In this document: piece by piece, positions 1-6,649 of the stretch
How positions within the stretch are numbered: the stretch's first letter is position 1
How the letters are laid out: every line of letters starts with the position of its first letter
NCBI GenBank assembly: GCA_002400365.1
Contig: DHFK01000026.1
Location: 2,600 to 10,474, forward strand
Origin: Anaerolineales bacterium UBA4826
Lineage (GTDB): Bacteria > Chloroflexota > Anaerolineae > UBA4142
Direction of reading: 5' to 3'
DNA: 7,875 bases
Made by a program: the position numbers and the translations under genes
The notes under the pieces: model-generated
The model's database searches: none
Seen by the model: the letters and a program-made list of their open reading frames with translations, nothing else
What the model was told of the DNA's origin: nothing

Positions 1-296
1 AAGATCAGTAGCGCTGCAAAAGCAACTGCCGCGCCGGCGGAGAGGTTGTGACCTTGCAGAGGAGTTCCAGTCAGTTTGATCGGCGCCCATTCGATCGCGA
101 AGATCATAAGACAAAGCGCAATCAGAATCACTGGCTGGTCGAAAGGCAAATTGCCGACGGCGTAAGCGAAGAGGACGGTTCCAACCAGTCCCACTGAAAG
201 GATGTACGCGCCCAGACGCCCCGGGGGGAAGAGAGCAAAAAGACGTCCGGGGGTACCAACCAAAGTTCCGCTTGCACACAGAGATGCGACTGACAT
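1..296 (-). CDS. Membrane protein, N-terminal part only (runs off left edge); possible signalling-protein sensor domain
   Basis: An open frame of 98 codons begins at an ATG at 296 and continues past position 1 without a stop, so only the N-terminus is visible. After about 27 mostly uncharged residues come hydrophobic stretches at residues 28-48 and 54-71, and a third begins near 85 and is cut by the edge, so it is an integral membrane protein. The pattern of two helices, a short Gly/Pro-containing loop, then 'LSAGAAVAFAALLI' resembles the membrane sensor regions that precede HD-GYP or GGDEF output domains. This is only a resemblance, because no output domain lies in the window. A purine-rich AGGGG/GGAGG stretch at 299-306 is the ribosome site, with the AGGGG part at good spacing from the ATG. 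An in-frame TTG lies five codons upstream. The gene follows a non-coding stretch with a structured RNA that could regulate it. Coding status is fairly sure; function is not. Confidence 0.6.
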   Translation of the reverse strand, partial: MSVASLCASGTLVGTPGRLFALFPPGRLGAYILSVGLVGTVLFAYAVGNLPFDQPVILIALCLMIFAIEWAPIKLTGTPLQGHNLSAGAAVAFAALLI

Positions 297-324
297 TGCC
301 TCCCCTCTCAACGATTGGCTCGGC

Positions 325-347
325 AAAAACAAAAGGCTCACGTAGGG
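325..347 (-). terminator. U-rich tail and 3' arm of the closing stem: intrinsic-terminator-like
   Basis: The minus-strand order is stem arm CCCTACGTGAGCC followed directly by TTTTGTTTTT, with one G breaking the run. The stem is long and G+C-rich. The unusual point is that its 'loop' is 56 nt and itself folded, so formation may be slower or conditional. It would stop transcripts coming from the response regulator or from the local promoter before the membrane protein gene. Confidence 0.4.
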
Positions 348-415
348 TCAGAGGTGAAATCGCCTCATTTCACGCTTGATTTCAAGGCAGCCTCGCCGCC
401 AAGCCCACATGAGCC
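325..415 (-). ncRNA. Structured RNA with three-branch fold and U-rich tail (small RNA, terminator or leader attenuator)
   Basis: Read on the minus strand, GGCTCATGTGGG (415-404) pairs with CCC-T-ACGTGAGCC (347-335) over twelve pairs, with one U-G wobble and one bulged base. Inside it are a GGCGGC/GCTGCC hairpin with a GAG loop (400-386, one G-U pair), a weak TTG/CAA hairpin (385-376), and a perfect GTGAAAT/ATTTCAC hairpin with a 6-base loop (373-354). The closing stem is followed at once by TTTTGTTTTT (334-325), as in intrinsic terminators. With the candidate promoter at 462-490 the transcript would be about 130 nt. It ends about 30 nt before the membrane-protein start codon, so it may be an attenuator or riboswitch-like leader, a separate small RNA, or the terminator of the upstream operon. 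I recognise no known riboswitch class. It is not a tRNA, since it has no T-loop or CCA. Confidence 0.45.
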
Positions 416-461
416 AAGTGAAAACTGATTCCGTGAGAACGCGGAGAATAACTCCAATGGC

Positions 462-490
462 AGTTTAAGCCAAAAAGAGGGGAAAAACAA
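462..490 (-). promoter_or_regulatory. Candidate sigma-70-type promoter ahead of the structured RNA
   Basis: On the minus strand TTGTTT (490-485) is followed after 17 nt by TAAACT (467-462). Three of six and four of six bases agree with the usual -35 and -10 boxes, so it is a weak match. The expected start near 455 coincides with the first base of a GGAG/CTCC hairpin and lies 40 nt before the closing stem of the structured RNA. Its position supports it more than its score does. Confidence 0.25.
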
Positions 491-664
491 TCAGCAAGTC
501 GCATCATTCTTGGCGACGTGACGATGAATTTAGGGGAAAAGGTTCTGATTTCGCGCGAGGAAATGTTCTTAGAATTCCGAGGAATAGTTCTTGGGCGTAC
601 CGCCGTCCTTCGACTTCTGCCCAGACACCTGGATTATGTCACGTCTAACGAAGTGAGACCTCTA

Positions 665-1300
665 TCAAACCAGTCCCATCCCGATTGCAAAGCGAATAAG
701 GCCAGCGTTATCGTGAATATCCAACGCCTCCATTAACTGGAGTCGAATTGTATCGAACGTCTTGACGCTGATCTGCAATTTCCCGGCGATTGCCTTTCTG
801 GAGTAGCCCTCGGCGATCAACTGCAGGACCTCGCGTTGTCGAGGCGTCAAACGCTCAATCGCTCCGGGTTCGGTTTCAGTCAAGCGTGTGTATTCTGCCA
901 TCAGGGGTTTTGACACAGCCGGGCTAAGATAAGTTTCACCCCGGCTAACGGCTTGCAACATGAGTTCTAACTCTGGGATGCTTGCCCCTTTCAAGATATA
1001 TCCCGCTGCGCCGGCGCGCACTGCCTGGCGAACGTACTCTTCGTTCGAATGCATCGAGAGCAGGACGACACGGACGCTAGGGAATTTCTTGGCAACCCGC
1101 GCAGTCACTTCGATGCCATTCAGTTCTGGCATGGCAATGTCCATCAGGACCACGTCCGGCTGATATTCTTCAATCAGGCTCAATGCCTGGCGACCATCGC
1201 CGGCTTCGGCAACCACTTGGATTTCCCCGATTTTTTCCAGGAGCGCGCGGAATCCGGCGCGAAAAAGGTTGTGATCATCTGCAAGCAACACCCGAATCAT
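665..1300 (-). CDS. NarL/FixJ-family response regulator, REC-LuxR-type HTH (211 aa)
   Basis: This is a cytoplasmic transcription factor activated by phosphorylation. Residues 1-118 are a receiver domain. D8 and D9 make the acidic pocket, D54 in 'VLMDIAMP' is the phosphorylation site, S82 is in the Thr/Ser switch position, and K104 in 'YILKGA' is the conserved lysine. Residues 147-211 form a LuxR/GerE-type helix-turn-helix starting with 'LTPRQREVLQLIAEGYS'. The length is typical of the family. The start is fixed by a strong AAGGAGG seven bases upstream. The gene begins inside the end of the histidine kinase gene (26-nt overlap), so the kinase is almost certainly its partner. The second half of the HTH is unusual: 'VKTFDTIRLQLMEAL' replaces the common 'VKTVETHRxxIMxKL', and the scaffold Glu of 'NKEIA' is Ala ('RKAIA'). 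The DNA target may therefore differ from relatives, or DNA binding may be weakened. The regulon cannot be told from the sequence. Confidence 0.95.
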   Translation of the reverse strand: MIRVLLADDHNLFRAGFRALLEKIGEIQVVAEAGDGRQALSLIEEYQPDVVLMDIAMPELNGIEVTARVAKKFPSVRVVLLSMHSNEEYVRQAVRAGAAGYILKGASIPELELMLQAVSRGETYLSPAVSKPLMAEYTRLTETEPGAIERLTPRQREVLQLIAEGYSRKAIAGKLQISVKTFDTIRLQLMEALDIHDNAGLIRFAIGMGLV

Positions 1301-4300
1301 CGTTTGCCCTCCTTCGCTTGCTGCGTCGCTCCAGCACTGCCGGAAAATTCAAGGGGAAATGCGCGCGCACCACACACCCCCGCAGCGGAGCCGACTCGAT
1401 TTCCATTTCGCCCCCCACGAGATGGACACGCTCTTGCATTCCGAGGATTCCCAAACTCTCGCCCTGCGCTGCTTGGGAGACCGCCGCGTGAACGTCGAAG
1501 CCGATGCCATCGTCGCGAATCTCAAGGTGCAGGCCGAGCCTGTCGGTGAAAAGTTGGACGCTGACGCGCTCGGCTCGAGCGTGGCGGACGACATTGGTTA
1601 GCGCTTCTTGAACAACCCGATAGCACGCGGTTTCGATTTCGGTTGGCAAGCGAGCATTGAGTAACTCGGCTTTGAATTCCGCGCTAATTCCGGCAGGCCC
1701 AGCCGTTCGATTCACATACCACTCCAACGCGGCGACGAGACCAAAATCATCGAGGACCGAAGGATGTAAATCGAGGGAGATATCACGGACATGACCGACG
1801 GCATGGTCAATCGCTTTCATGCTTTCATCAATTTGCGGAACACTGGCTCCGGGCTCAAGCTTGAGGGTCTGCAAATTGACTTTTACCGTCGTGAGGACCT
1901 GGCCAATTTCGTCATGCAGTTCACGCGCAAGATGACGCCGCTCGGTCTCCTGAGCCTGCCATAACTGCATCGAGAGATTCTTCATCCGTTCCCGACTATC
2001 AACTAGCTGCTCAAACAGCCGCGTATTCAACATCGCCACGGCAGCTTGATTCGCAAACAAGGACAGCAAACGTTCATCTTGCGCCGAAAAATTGTAAAGG
2101 CACTTGCTTAATACAGAGACAATCCCGAGCAATTGGTTTTCGTGTTGGATGGGAACCCAGACCCCAGATCGGATTTGGGGGTCAACTGAAACGAAGCGAG
2201 GTTCCGCCTGGACGTCGGGGATATTCAAGGGCGCCCGGTTTGCCGCGACCCACCCTACCGCGCCATGGGACTCGCCAACGTCGAACTGGGATGAACACCG
2301 CGCCCTGAGACTCTTTTCTTCAAACCCAATGCCGATCTCGAAACAGAGTTGACGGCTCGACTCATGGTATCGGAAAAATTCCGCGCAATCTGCACGGAGG
2401 GCTTGCGCTGCGGTCTGGATCAAGTGCTCGAGTTGCATTCGCGGATCGAGCGTCCGATTAAGTACGAGTCCGGCATCATAGAGCAGTTCGAGTTGTTTGG
2501 CTCGACGGTGCGCTGCGTCCAAAAGGCGCGCGTTGTGAACCGCACTCGCGGCTTGCGTTGCAAAGAGCGAGAGGAGTTGCGCATCAGAGTCATTGAAAGC
2601 ACGCCCCGAGTCCCCTGCTTCATTTACGACCAGCACTCCGATCAGTTCACCGGAATAGAGCATCGGGGCTTGCAAGACGGCAGACGGTTCTAGCCCCTCC
2701 ACCTCGGAAGAGCGCCCTACCCACGTGTGATATTCATCCACGATGAGTGGCTGGCGCGTGGTAGCCACAATCCCCGCTACACCCTCACCCAACCTCAGTC
2801 GCAAGCCGCGCGGGGCATTCGACATCCCTTCGACAATGGTCAGTTCCAGTTCGCCGCGCGCTGCATCGTAAAGATAGACGCCGCCGCCAGAAACTCCCAG
2901 CAACGTCTTGGCGCGTTCGACAATCGTTCGCAATAACTCGGGCAATTCATGTTGTGCTGCTAGATCACGCGTCGTTGCATAAAGAGCGGCTTGCTCTTCG
3001 ACCCGCCGCGCCTTCAACTGCTCGTTCAATTCGGCAATGAGCGCGTTCGAGCGCGCCAATTCCGCCTCGTGCTGCCGGGTCTCGGTGAGCAGCCGCGTGT
3101 TTTCCACCACCAATGCTGCCAGTTCTGCCAGCAAACGACCGGTGTGAACATCCTCCTTGCTGAAGAGATGACCAGGTCGGTCGCGCGCCACCGTCAGCAC
3201 GCCGAGGCACGTCTCGCCTGCCAGGACGGGTAGCAGGATGGCAGCCCGCATTCCCAGGGCGGCTGTTTGCAGCCTGATGCCGGGCTGCGCGGAATAGTTC
3301 TCCGTAACGAACGGCTGCCGGGACTCGAAGACCCGCACGACGGGGCTGCTTGACTCGCCGTCCCGAAGGGTTGGATCTGGGTACGGCATGTCGCGCGGTG
3401 CGATTGCCCGGCTCACCAGCAAATCATCTTCTGCCAGCGCCACGCAGCCATAAGGCGCGTCCAGCAGTTCGGCGGCGCGGTCCACTATCGTCTGTAACAA
3501 GTCGTTCAAGTCGCGCCGGTTCAGCAGGTCGAGCGTGATCTGGTGCAGCGCGTTGAGGTACTGATTCTGGCGGCGCACCGTTTCCTCGACTTGCTTGCGC
3601 TGGGTAATGTCTTCTTGTACCCCCAAGAATTGGGTGATTTTTCCATCTTCGTCCAAGATGGGCGAAATGAATGCTTCCTCCCAGTACATTTCGCCGTTCT
3701 TTTTCTTGTTGTGAAATACTCCCTGCCACTCGCGCCCCGATGTAATCGTTTTCCACAAGTGCGCGTATACTTCAGGAGGCGTTTCTCCGGATTTCAAGAG
3801 GCGCGGATTCTTCCCCAGTACTTCTTCCGCCGAATAGCCGGTGAGTTGTACAAACTTGGGATTAACGTACTCGATGTTGCCATGCGGATCGGTGATCAGC
3901 ACCGATATCTGGCTTTGTTCGACGGCTTGTGACAGCATCCGCAGGCGCGCCTCGGCTTGCTTGCGTTCGCTGATGTCCCGCAAGACGACCACCCGGCCCG
4001 TCAGGTGACCGTGTCGGTCGCGCAGCGGCGAGATACGCAGGTCAAAGTGGCGCGGCGTATCTCCGTCCAGCCGAATCTCAGCCTGCGCTTCCGGCATGTC
4101 GCGGTAACGCGCCACCAGATCGGGCACCTCGGCAAAGACGGTCTCGGCGCGTCTGCCGAGCACTGCCGCCGGGCCGATCATCCGCCGCGCTGCTGGGTTG
4201 AGGTCCACGACCCGGTCCTCCGCGTCCAAAACCAGTACGCCGTCGCTCATACTCTCGACGACAGCCGCGTGTGCAGTCGGGACGATATCCAGCAGATGAT

Positions 4301-4988
4301 ACCGAAACGCGCCCCAAGCCATGATCGAGAATCCAATGGCAAAGGTCAAGGGAGAAATATCCAGATTGGGAATATGAGGGGGGAGCAGTCCAAAGACTGT
4401 CAAGAGACCGCCCACGTATGGCATACCTATGCCAAGTAGGACGATCCTGGTTTGATAACGAGAGAGACCCGAGGCGAGAACTAAATACTTGGCGAGAAAA
4501 AACATCCCGACGGACGCCAGAACATAGCCGTACAGCGTCGAGACCCAAGACCACCCACCAAAGTGGTAAACCAGGGTGGGAAAAGGTCCGTTCAAATCCA
4601 AATGGGGGTTGACGCGAATCAAACCATGCCAACTGTCAGTAAATGCCAGTAGGCCGGTGACGATCGGCTCGATGATCAGCCAAATCCAAGAGCGCCAGTT
4701 ACCCCACTGCCCGCGGCGTGTATAGAACAAGGCAAATACCAAGAAAGCCGGCGCAATGACGACCCTTCCCAGGGACTGGAAATTATCCCAGGCGATTTTT
4801 GCTTCGAGCCCCGGGCTCAGGATTTCGAATACGTAGCCCAGTGACCATACGCTCGCGCCTAGTGACATCACAGCAAAAGCCGCCGCGCTGGGAATACGGC
4901 TGTGTCGCCAGGCGTAGAGCGCCACGGCAAACGCAATCGTGCCAGCAATCAACGGTGCCAGTGCATAGGATATCCACAGTACACCCAT
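1275..4988 (-). CDS. Hybrid-sensor membrane histidine kinase: 7TM-PAS-PAS-GAF-GAF-GAF-HisKA_3-HATPase (1237 aa)
   Basis: This is a membrane-bound sensor kinase of the NarX/DesK class that passes phosphate to the adjacent NarL-type regulator. Seven hydrophobic helices fill residues 5-230, matching the 7TM module found at the N-terminus of many histidine kinases. A PAS domain follows (about 240-345, 'SMSDGVLVLDAEDRVVDLNPAA') and a second at 350-465 ('ITDPHGNIEYVNPKFVQLTGYSAEEVLGKN', ending 'VQEDITQRK'). Three GAF domains lie at about 480-635, 670-825 and 840-995, with a charged, probably coiled-coil linker near 635-670. The dimerisation helix 'ERRHLARELHDEIGQ' carries phospho-His1025. The ATPase has the N box (N1132), 'DDGIGFD' (1159-1165) and 'GILGM' (1180-1184). 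No part is missing, and there is no receiver domain. I chose the ATG at 4988 because AGGTGA lies five bases upstream. A GTG at 4997 would add three residues but sits inside that ribosome site. The C-terminus ends in a basic tail. Ligands are unknown. Confidence 0.95.
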   Translation of the reverse strand: MGVLWISYALAPLIAGTIAFAVALYAWRHSRIPSAAAFAVMSLGASVWSLGYVFEILSPGLEAKIAWDNFQSLGRVVIAPAFLVFALFYTRRGQWGNWRSWIWLIIEPIVTGLLAFTDSWHGLIRVNPHLDLNGPFPTLVYHFGGWSWVSTLYGYVLASVGMFFLAKYLVLASGLSRYQTRIVLLGIGMPYVGGLLTVFGLLPPHIPNLDISPLTFAIGFSIMAWGAFRYHLLDIVPTAHAAVVESMSDGVLVLDAEDRVVDLNPAARRMIGPAAVLGRRAETVFAEVPDLVARYRDMPEAQAEIRLDGDTPRHFDLRISPLRDRHGHLTGRVVVLRDISERKQAEARLRMLSQAVEQSQISVLITDPHGNIEYVNPKFVQLTGYSAEEVLGKNPRLLKSGETPPEVYAHLWKTITSGREWQGVFHNKKKNGEMYWEEAFISPILDEDGKITQFLGVQEDITQRKQVEETVRRQNQYLNALHQITLDLLNRRDLNDLLQTIVDRAAELLDAPYGCVALAEDDLLVSRAIAPRDMPYPDPTLRDGESSSPVVRVFESRQPFVTENYSAQPGIRLQTAALGMRAAILLPVLAGETCLGVLTVARDRPGHLFSKEDVHTGRLLAELAALVVENTRLLTETRQHEAELARSNALIAELNEQLKARRVEEQAALYATTRDLAAQHELPELLRTIVERAKTLLGVSGGGVYLYDAARGELELTIVEGMSNAPRGLRLRLGEGVAGIVATTRQPLIVDEYHTWVGRSSEVEGLEPSAVLQAPMLYSGELIGVLVVNEAGDSGRAFNDSDAQLLSLFATQAASAVHNARLLDAAHRRAKQLELLYDAGLVLNRTLDPRMQLEHLIQTAAQALRADCAEFFRYHESSRQLCFEIGIGFEEKSLRARCSSQFDVGESHGAVGWVAANRAPLNIPDVQAEPRFVSVDPQIRSGVWVPIQHENQLLGIVSVLSKCLYNFSAQDERLLSLFANQAAVAMLNTRLFEQLVDSRERMKNLSMQLWQAQETERRHLARELHDEIGQVLTTVKVNLQTLKLEPGASVPQIDESMKAIDHAVGHVRDISLDLHPSVLDDFGLVAALEWYVNRTAGPAGISAEFKAELLNARLPTEIETACYRVVQEALTNVVRHARAERVSVQLFTDRLGLHLEIRDDGIGFDVHAAVSQAAQGESLGILGMQERVHLVGGEMEIESAPLRGCVVRAHFPLNFPAVLERRSKRRRANDDSGVACR
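1308..1314 (-). promoter_or_regulatory. Strong ribosome binding site of the response regulator, inside the kinase gene
   Basis: AAGGAGG lies seven bases before the regulator ATG at 1300 and within the last codons of the kinase. It decides the regulator start and would let the regulator be made at a level independent of, or coupled to, kinase translation. Confidence 0.8.
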
Positions 4989-4993
4989 TTTGA

Positions 4994-4999
4994 TCACCT
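4994..4999 (-). promoter_or_regulatory. Ribosome binding site deciding the kinase start
   Basis: AGGTGA lies five bases before the ATG at 4988. The alternative GTG start at 4997 is made of bases within this site, which argues against it. Confidence 0.55.
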
Positions 5000-5005
5000 A
5001 ACACC

Positions 5006-5014
5006 ATCTTACCA
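5006..5014 (-). promoter_or_regulatory. Candidate extended -10 promoter of the kinase-regulator operon
   Basis: TGGTAAGAT on the minus strand fits an extended -10 (TGn-TAnnnT) with a start near 4999, giving a leader of only about ten bases that still contains AGGTGA. A perfect TTGACA at 5025-5020 is only 5 nt upstream of this motif (8 nt from its TAAGAT hexamer), too close to act as its -35. Pairing TTGACA at 17 nt gives the poor box GTTAGG, overlapping the start region. The call is weak. Confidence 0.25.
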
Positions 5015-5181
5015 TACTTTGTCAAGCGGCTAACACATTTCGCCTGGCGCGCCAGTTGGGCGCAGACGCCGCGCGGTGTACAAATGCTTGGACGAGGGCG
5101 TGCGTGCCGAGATGTTAGAGCGTGTTTAACAATTACGCGTTCCAGACCTGTTTTATCGGCACTTGCGGCAATGCGAGACCT

Positions 5182-5215
5182 GGAAGATCTTTATGCCTAC
5201 GCCGGGAAGATCTTT
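5182..5215. repeat. 11-bp repeat GGAAGATCTTT, two copies 23 bp apart, across the glcD stop
   Basis: GGAAGATCTTT occurs at 5182-5192 and 5205-5215, one copy inside the last codons of the dehydrogenase and one just behind its stop. Because AAGATCTT is its own reverse complement, the copies can also pair as a stem of about 8-10 bp enclosing the stop codon. There is no T tract, so it is not a classical terminator. It may be a 3'-end stabilising hairpin or a small local duplication. Confidence 0.45.
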
Positions 5216-6630
5216 CCTGGATTCAAGATATTCAGCGGATCGAACGCCGCTTTGATGCGCTTTTGCAGCGCGATTAGCGTCGCGTCTTGCGCCACCGGCA
5301 AATAGCGCGCGCGTTTGTGTCCGATGCCGTGCTCGCCGCTAATCGTCCCACCCAGTTTCGCGACGACGCGGTACAAATCTTCGAGAATCACCGGCAAGTC
5401 CGCGTGCCACCGCTCCATCGGCGTCTCCGGCTTTTTCACGACCGTTGCGTGCAGATTGCCATCCCCCGCGTGTCCGTAGCACGGCATTAGTACGTTGTAT
5501 TGCTGCGAGATGCGTTCGAGTTCCGGCATCAAGTCAGGAATCTGCGCCAGCGGCACGACAATGTCTTCGAGACTTTGAACCGGCGAAACGGCTTTGAACG
5601 CTTCGGCGCAAATCTGGCGCGGCTTCCACATCTTCTTTTCTTTCGCCGGCGTATCGCCGACAAACACATCCAGCGCGCCGGCTTCCAAGCACAGATTGAC
5701 GATCGCGGTGTACTCCGCTTCCGCCTGCTCCTGGCTGAACGCATCCACTTCGAGCAGCAGCAGCGCGCCGATGTGCGGCTGCGGTGGTTGTTCGCCGATG
5801 TGCGCGTACGCCGTCTGCACCGACAGCCGATCCATGAACTCGATGGACGCGGGGATGATGCGACCCAGGGTCATCACGCGCGGCACCGCGCCGATCGCGC
5901 TCTTCACATCCGGGAACGGCACGAGCAGAACGACGCGCGCGACCGGCAAAGGCATCAAGCGGAGAATAATCTTCGTAAAGATGCCCAGCGTCCCTTCGGA
6001 GCCGACCATCAAATGGACGAGGTCGTAGCCGGTCACATCCTTGACGCGCTTGCCGCCCATCTGCACGATTTCGCCGGTCGGCAGTACGACTTCCAGCCCC
6101 ATCACGTAGCGAGCAGTCACGCCGTATTTGATCGCGCGTCCGCCGCCCGCGTTCTCCGCGACATTTCCACCGATAAAGCACATCTCGACGCTCATCGGAT
6201 AGCCGGCGTAGAACAAGCCGTACTCCTGCACCGCAACATTGATGTTGTTCGTCACGACGCCCGGCTCGACGACGGCGACCATATTCTCGCGATCAATTTC
6301 GAGGATACGACTCATGCGCTCGACCGAAAGCAAGATGCCGCCGAATACTGGCACCGCGCCGCCGGACAAACCCGATCCCGCGCCGCGCGGCGTGACCGGA
6401 ATTCGCTCGCGGTTTGCGAGTTTCATGATCTCCGAAATCTCGGCGGCGCGATTGGGCTTGACGACGACGTCGGGCATGTGCGCGTACTCCGCGCCCGCGA
6501 CTTCGTCGTGAGAATAATCTTGCATCCGCCCTGGATCAGCAAAGATCACGTTCGCCTTGCCGACGATTGCTTCTAACTGGGAAACGATATCAGCAGTTAC
6601 CGGTGCGTATGGTGAATTAGAAAGCGTCAT
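5197..6630 (-). CDS. glcD: FAD-linked 2-hydroxyacid dehydrogenase, GlcD / D-lactate dehydrogenase type (477 aa)
   Basis: This flavoenzyme of the VAO/PCMH family oxidises a D-2-hydroxyacid (glycolate, D-lactate or D-2-hydroxyglutarate) to the 2-oxoacid. The FAD-binding half carries 'VTPRGAGSGLSGGAVP' (79-94), 'GGNVAENAGGGRAIKYGVT' (about 154-172) and 'KDVTGYDLVHLMVGSEGTLGIFTK' (about 197-220). The C-terminal FAD-oxidase domain has 'GHAGDGNLH' with H387 and H394, and 'SGEHGIGHKR' with E433 and H434. These four residues correspond to the metal site known in D-2-hydroxyglutarate and D-lactate dehydrogenases. The protein ends in the family signature 'LNPGKIFPA', so it is complete and of usual length. 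A TTG 39 nt upstream would add 13 residues but overlap the preceding gene. The ATG at 6630 has AGGGAG four bases before it and is preferred. No GlcE or GlcF subunit genes or iron-sulfur partner are visible, so a single-subunit enzyme is likely and the exact substrate is open. Confidence 0.93.
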   Translation of the reverse strand: MTLSNSPYAPVTADIVSQLEAIVGKANVIFADPGRMQDYSHDEVAGAEYAHMPDVVVKPNRAAEISEIMKLANRERIPVTPRGAGSGLSGGAVPVFGGILLSVERMSRILEIDRENMVAVVEPGVVTNNINVAVQEYGLFYAGYPMSVEMCFIGGNVAENAGGGRAIKYGVTARYVMGLEVVLPTGEIVQMGGKRVKDVTGYDLVHLMVGSEGTLGIFTKIILRLMPLPVARVVLLVPFPDVKSAIGAVPRVMTLGRIIPASIEFMDRLSVQTAYAHIGEQPPQPHIGALLLLEVDAFSQEQAEAEYTAIVNLCLEAGALDVFVGDTPAKEKKMWKPRQICAEAFKAVSPVQSLEDIVVPLAQIPDLMPELERISQQYNVLMPCYGHAGDGNLHATVVKKPETPMERWHADLPVILEDLYRVVAKLGGTISGEHGIGHKRARYLPVAQDATLIALQKRIKAAFDPLNILNPGKIFPA

Positions 6631-6634
6631 AAGG

Positions 6635-6640
6635 CTCCCT
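6635..6640 (-). promoter_or_regulatory. Ribosome binding site of the dehydrogenase
   Basis: AGGGAG lies four bases before the ATG at 6630. It is a little close but is the only good site, and it favours this start over the TTG at 6669. Confidence 0.45.
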
Positions 6641-6649
6641 GGTGCTAGA

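Larger units (their letters stand above)
297..664. other. Non-coding stretch between response regulator and membrane protein gene
   Basis: This 368-nt gap separates two minus-strand genes. It holds a candidate promoter (462-490), a possible 5' hairpin with arms GGAG and CTCC (443-455), a multi-branched structured RNA with a U-rich tail (325-415), and the ribosome site of the membrane protein. Between 491 and 664 I see only a weak 4-bp hairpin (GGCG/CGCC, 594-604) without a T tract, so there is no convincing terminator directly behind the response regulator. The 72-codon plus-strand frame at 518-736 has a GTG start, no ribosome site, and runs into the regulator gene antisense; I do not consider it real. 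Confidence 0.6.

Noticed and set aside
335..415. Cloverleaf-like fold resembling a tRNA
   Set aside because: The closing stem is 12 pairs with a bulge, there is no T-loop consensus, no sensible anticodon loop and no CCA end. A U-rich tail follows instead.
518..736. 72-codon plus-strand frame in the left gap
   Set aside because: GTG start without a ribosome site, no family resemblance, and its last third runs antisense through the response regulator gene.
5020..5025. Consensus -35 box TTGACA (minus strand) before the kinase gene
   Set aside because: No acceptable -10 lies 16-18 nt downstream. A start there would fall inside the kinase coding region. Only the extended -10 at 5006-5014 is kept, at low confidence.
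5044..5055. Perfect 12-bp palindrome CTGGCGCGCCAG upstream of the kinase gene
   Set aside because: Could be an operator, but a single short palindrome made of GCGC-rich sequence is expected often here and no second site supports it.
5500..6576. 358-codon plus-strand frame opposite glcD
   Set aside because: Antisense shadow of a complete, motif-bearing dehydrogenase. Its Arg/His/Asp-rich composition is typical of the reverse of GC-rich codons.
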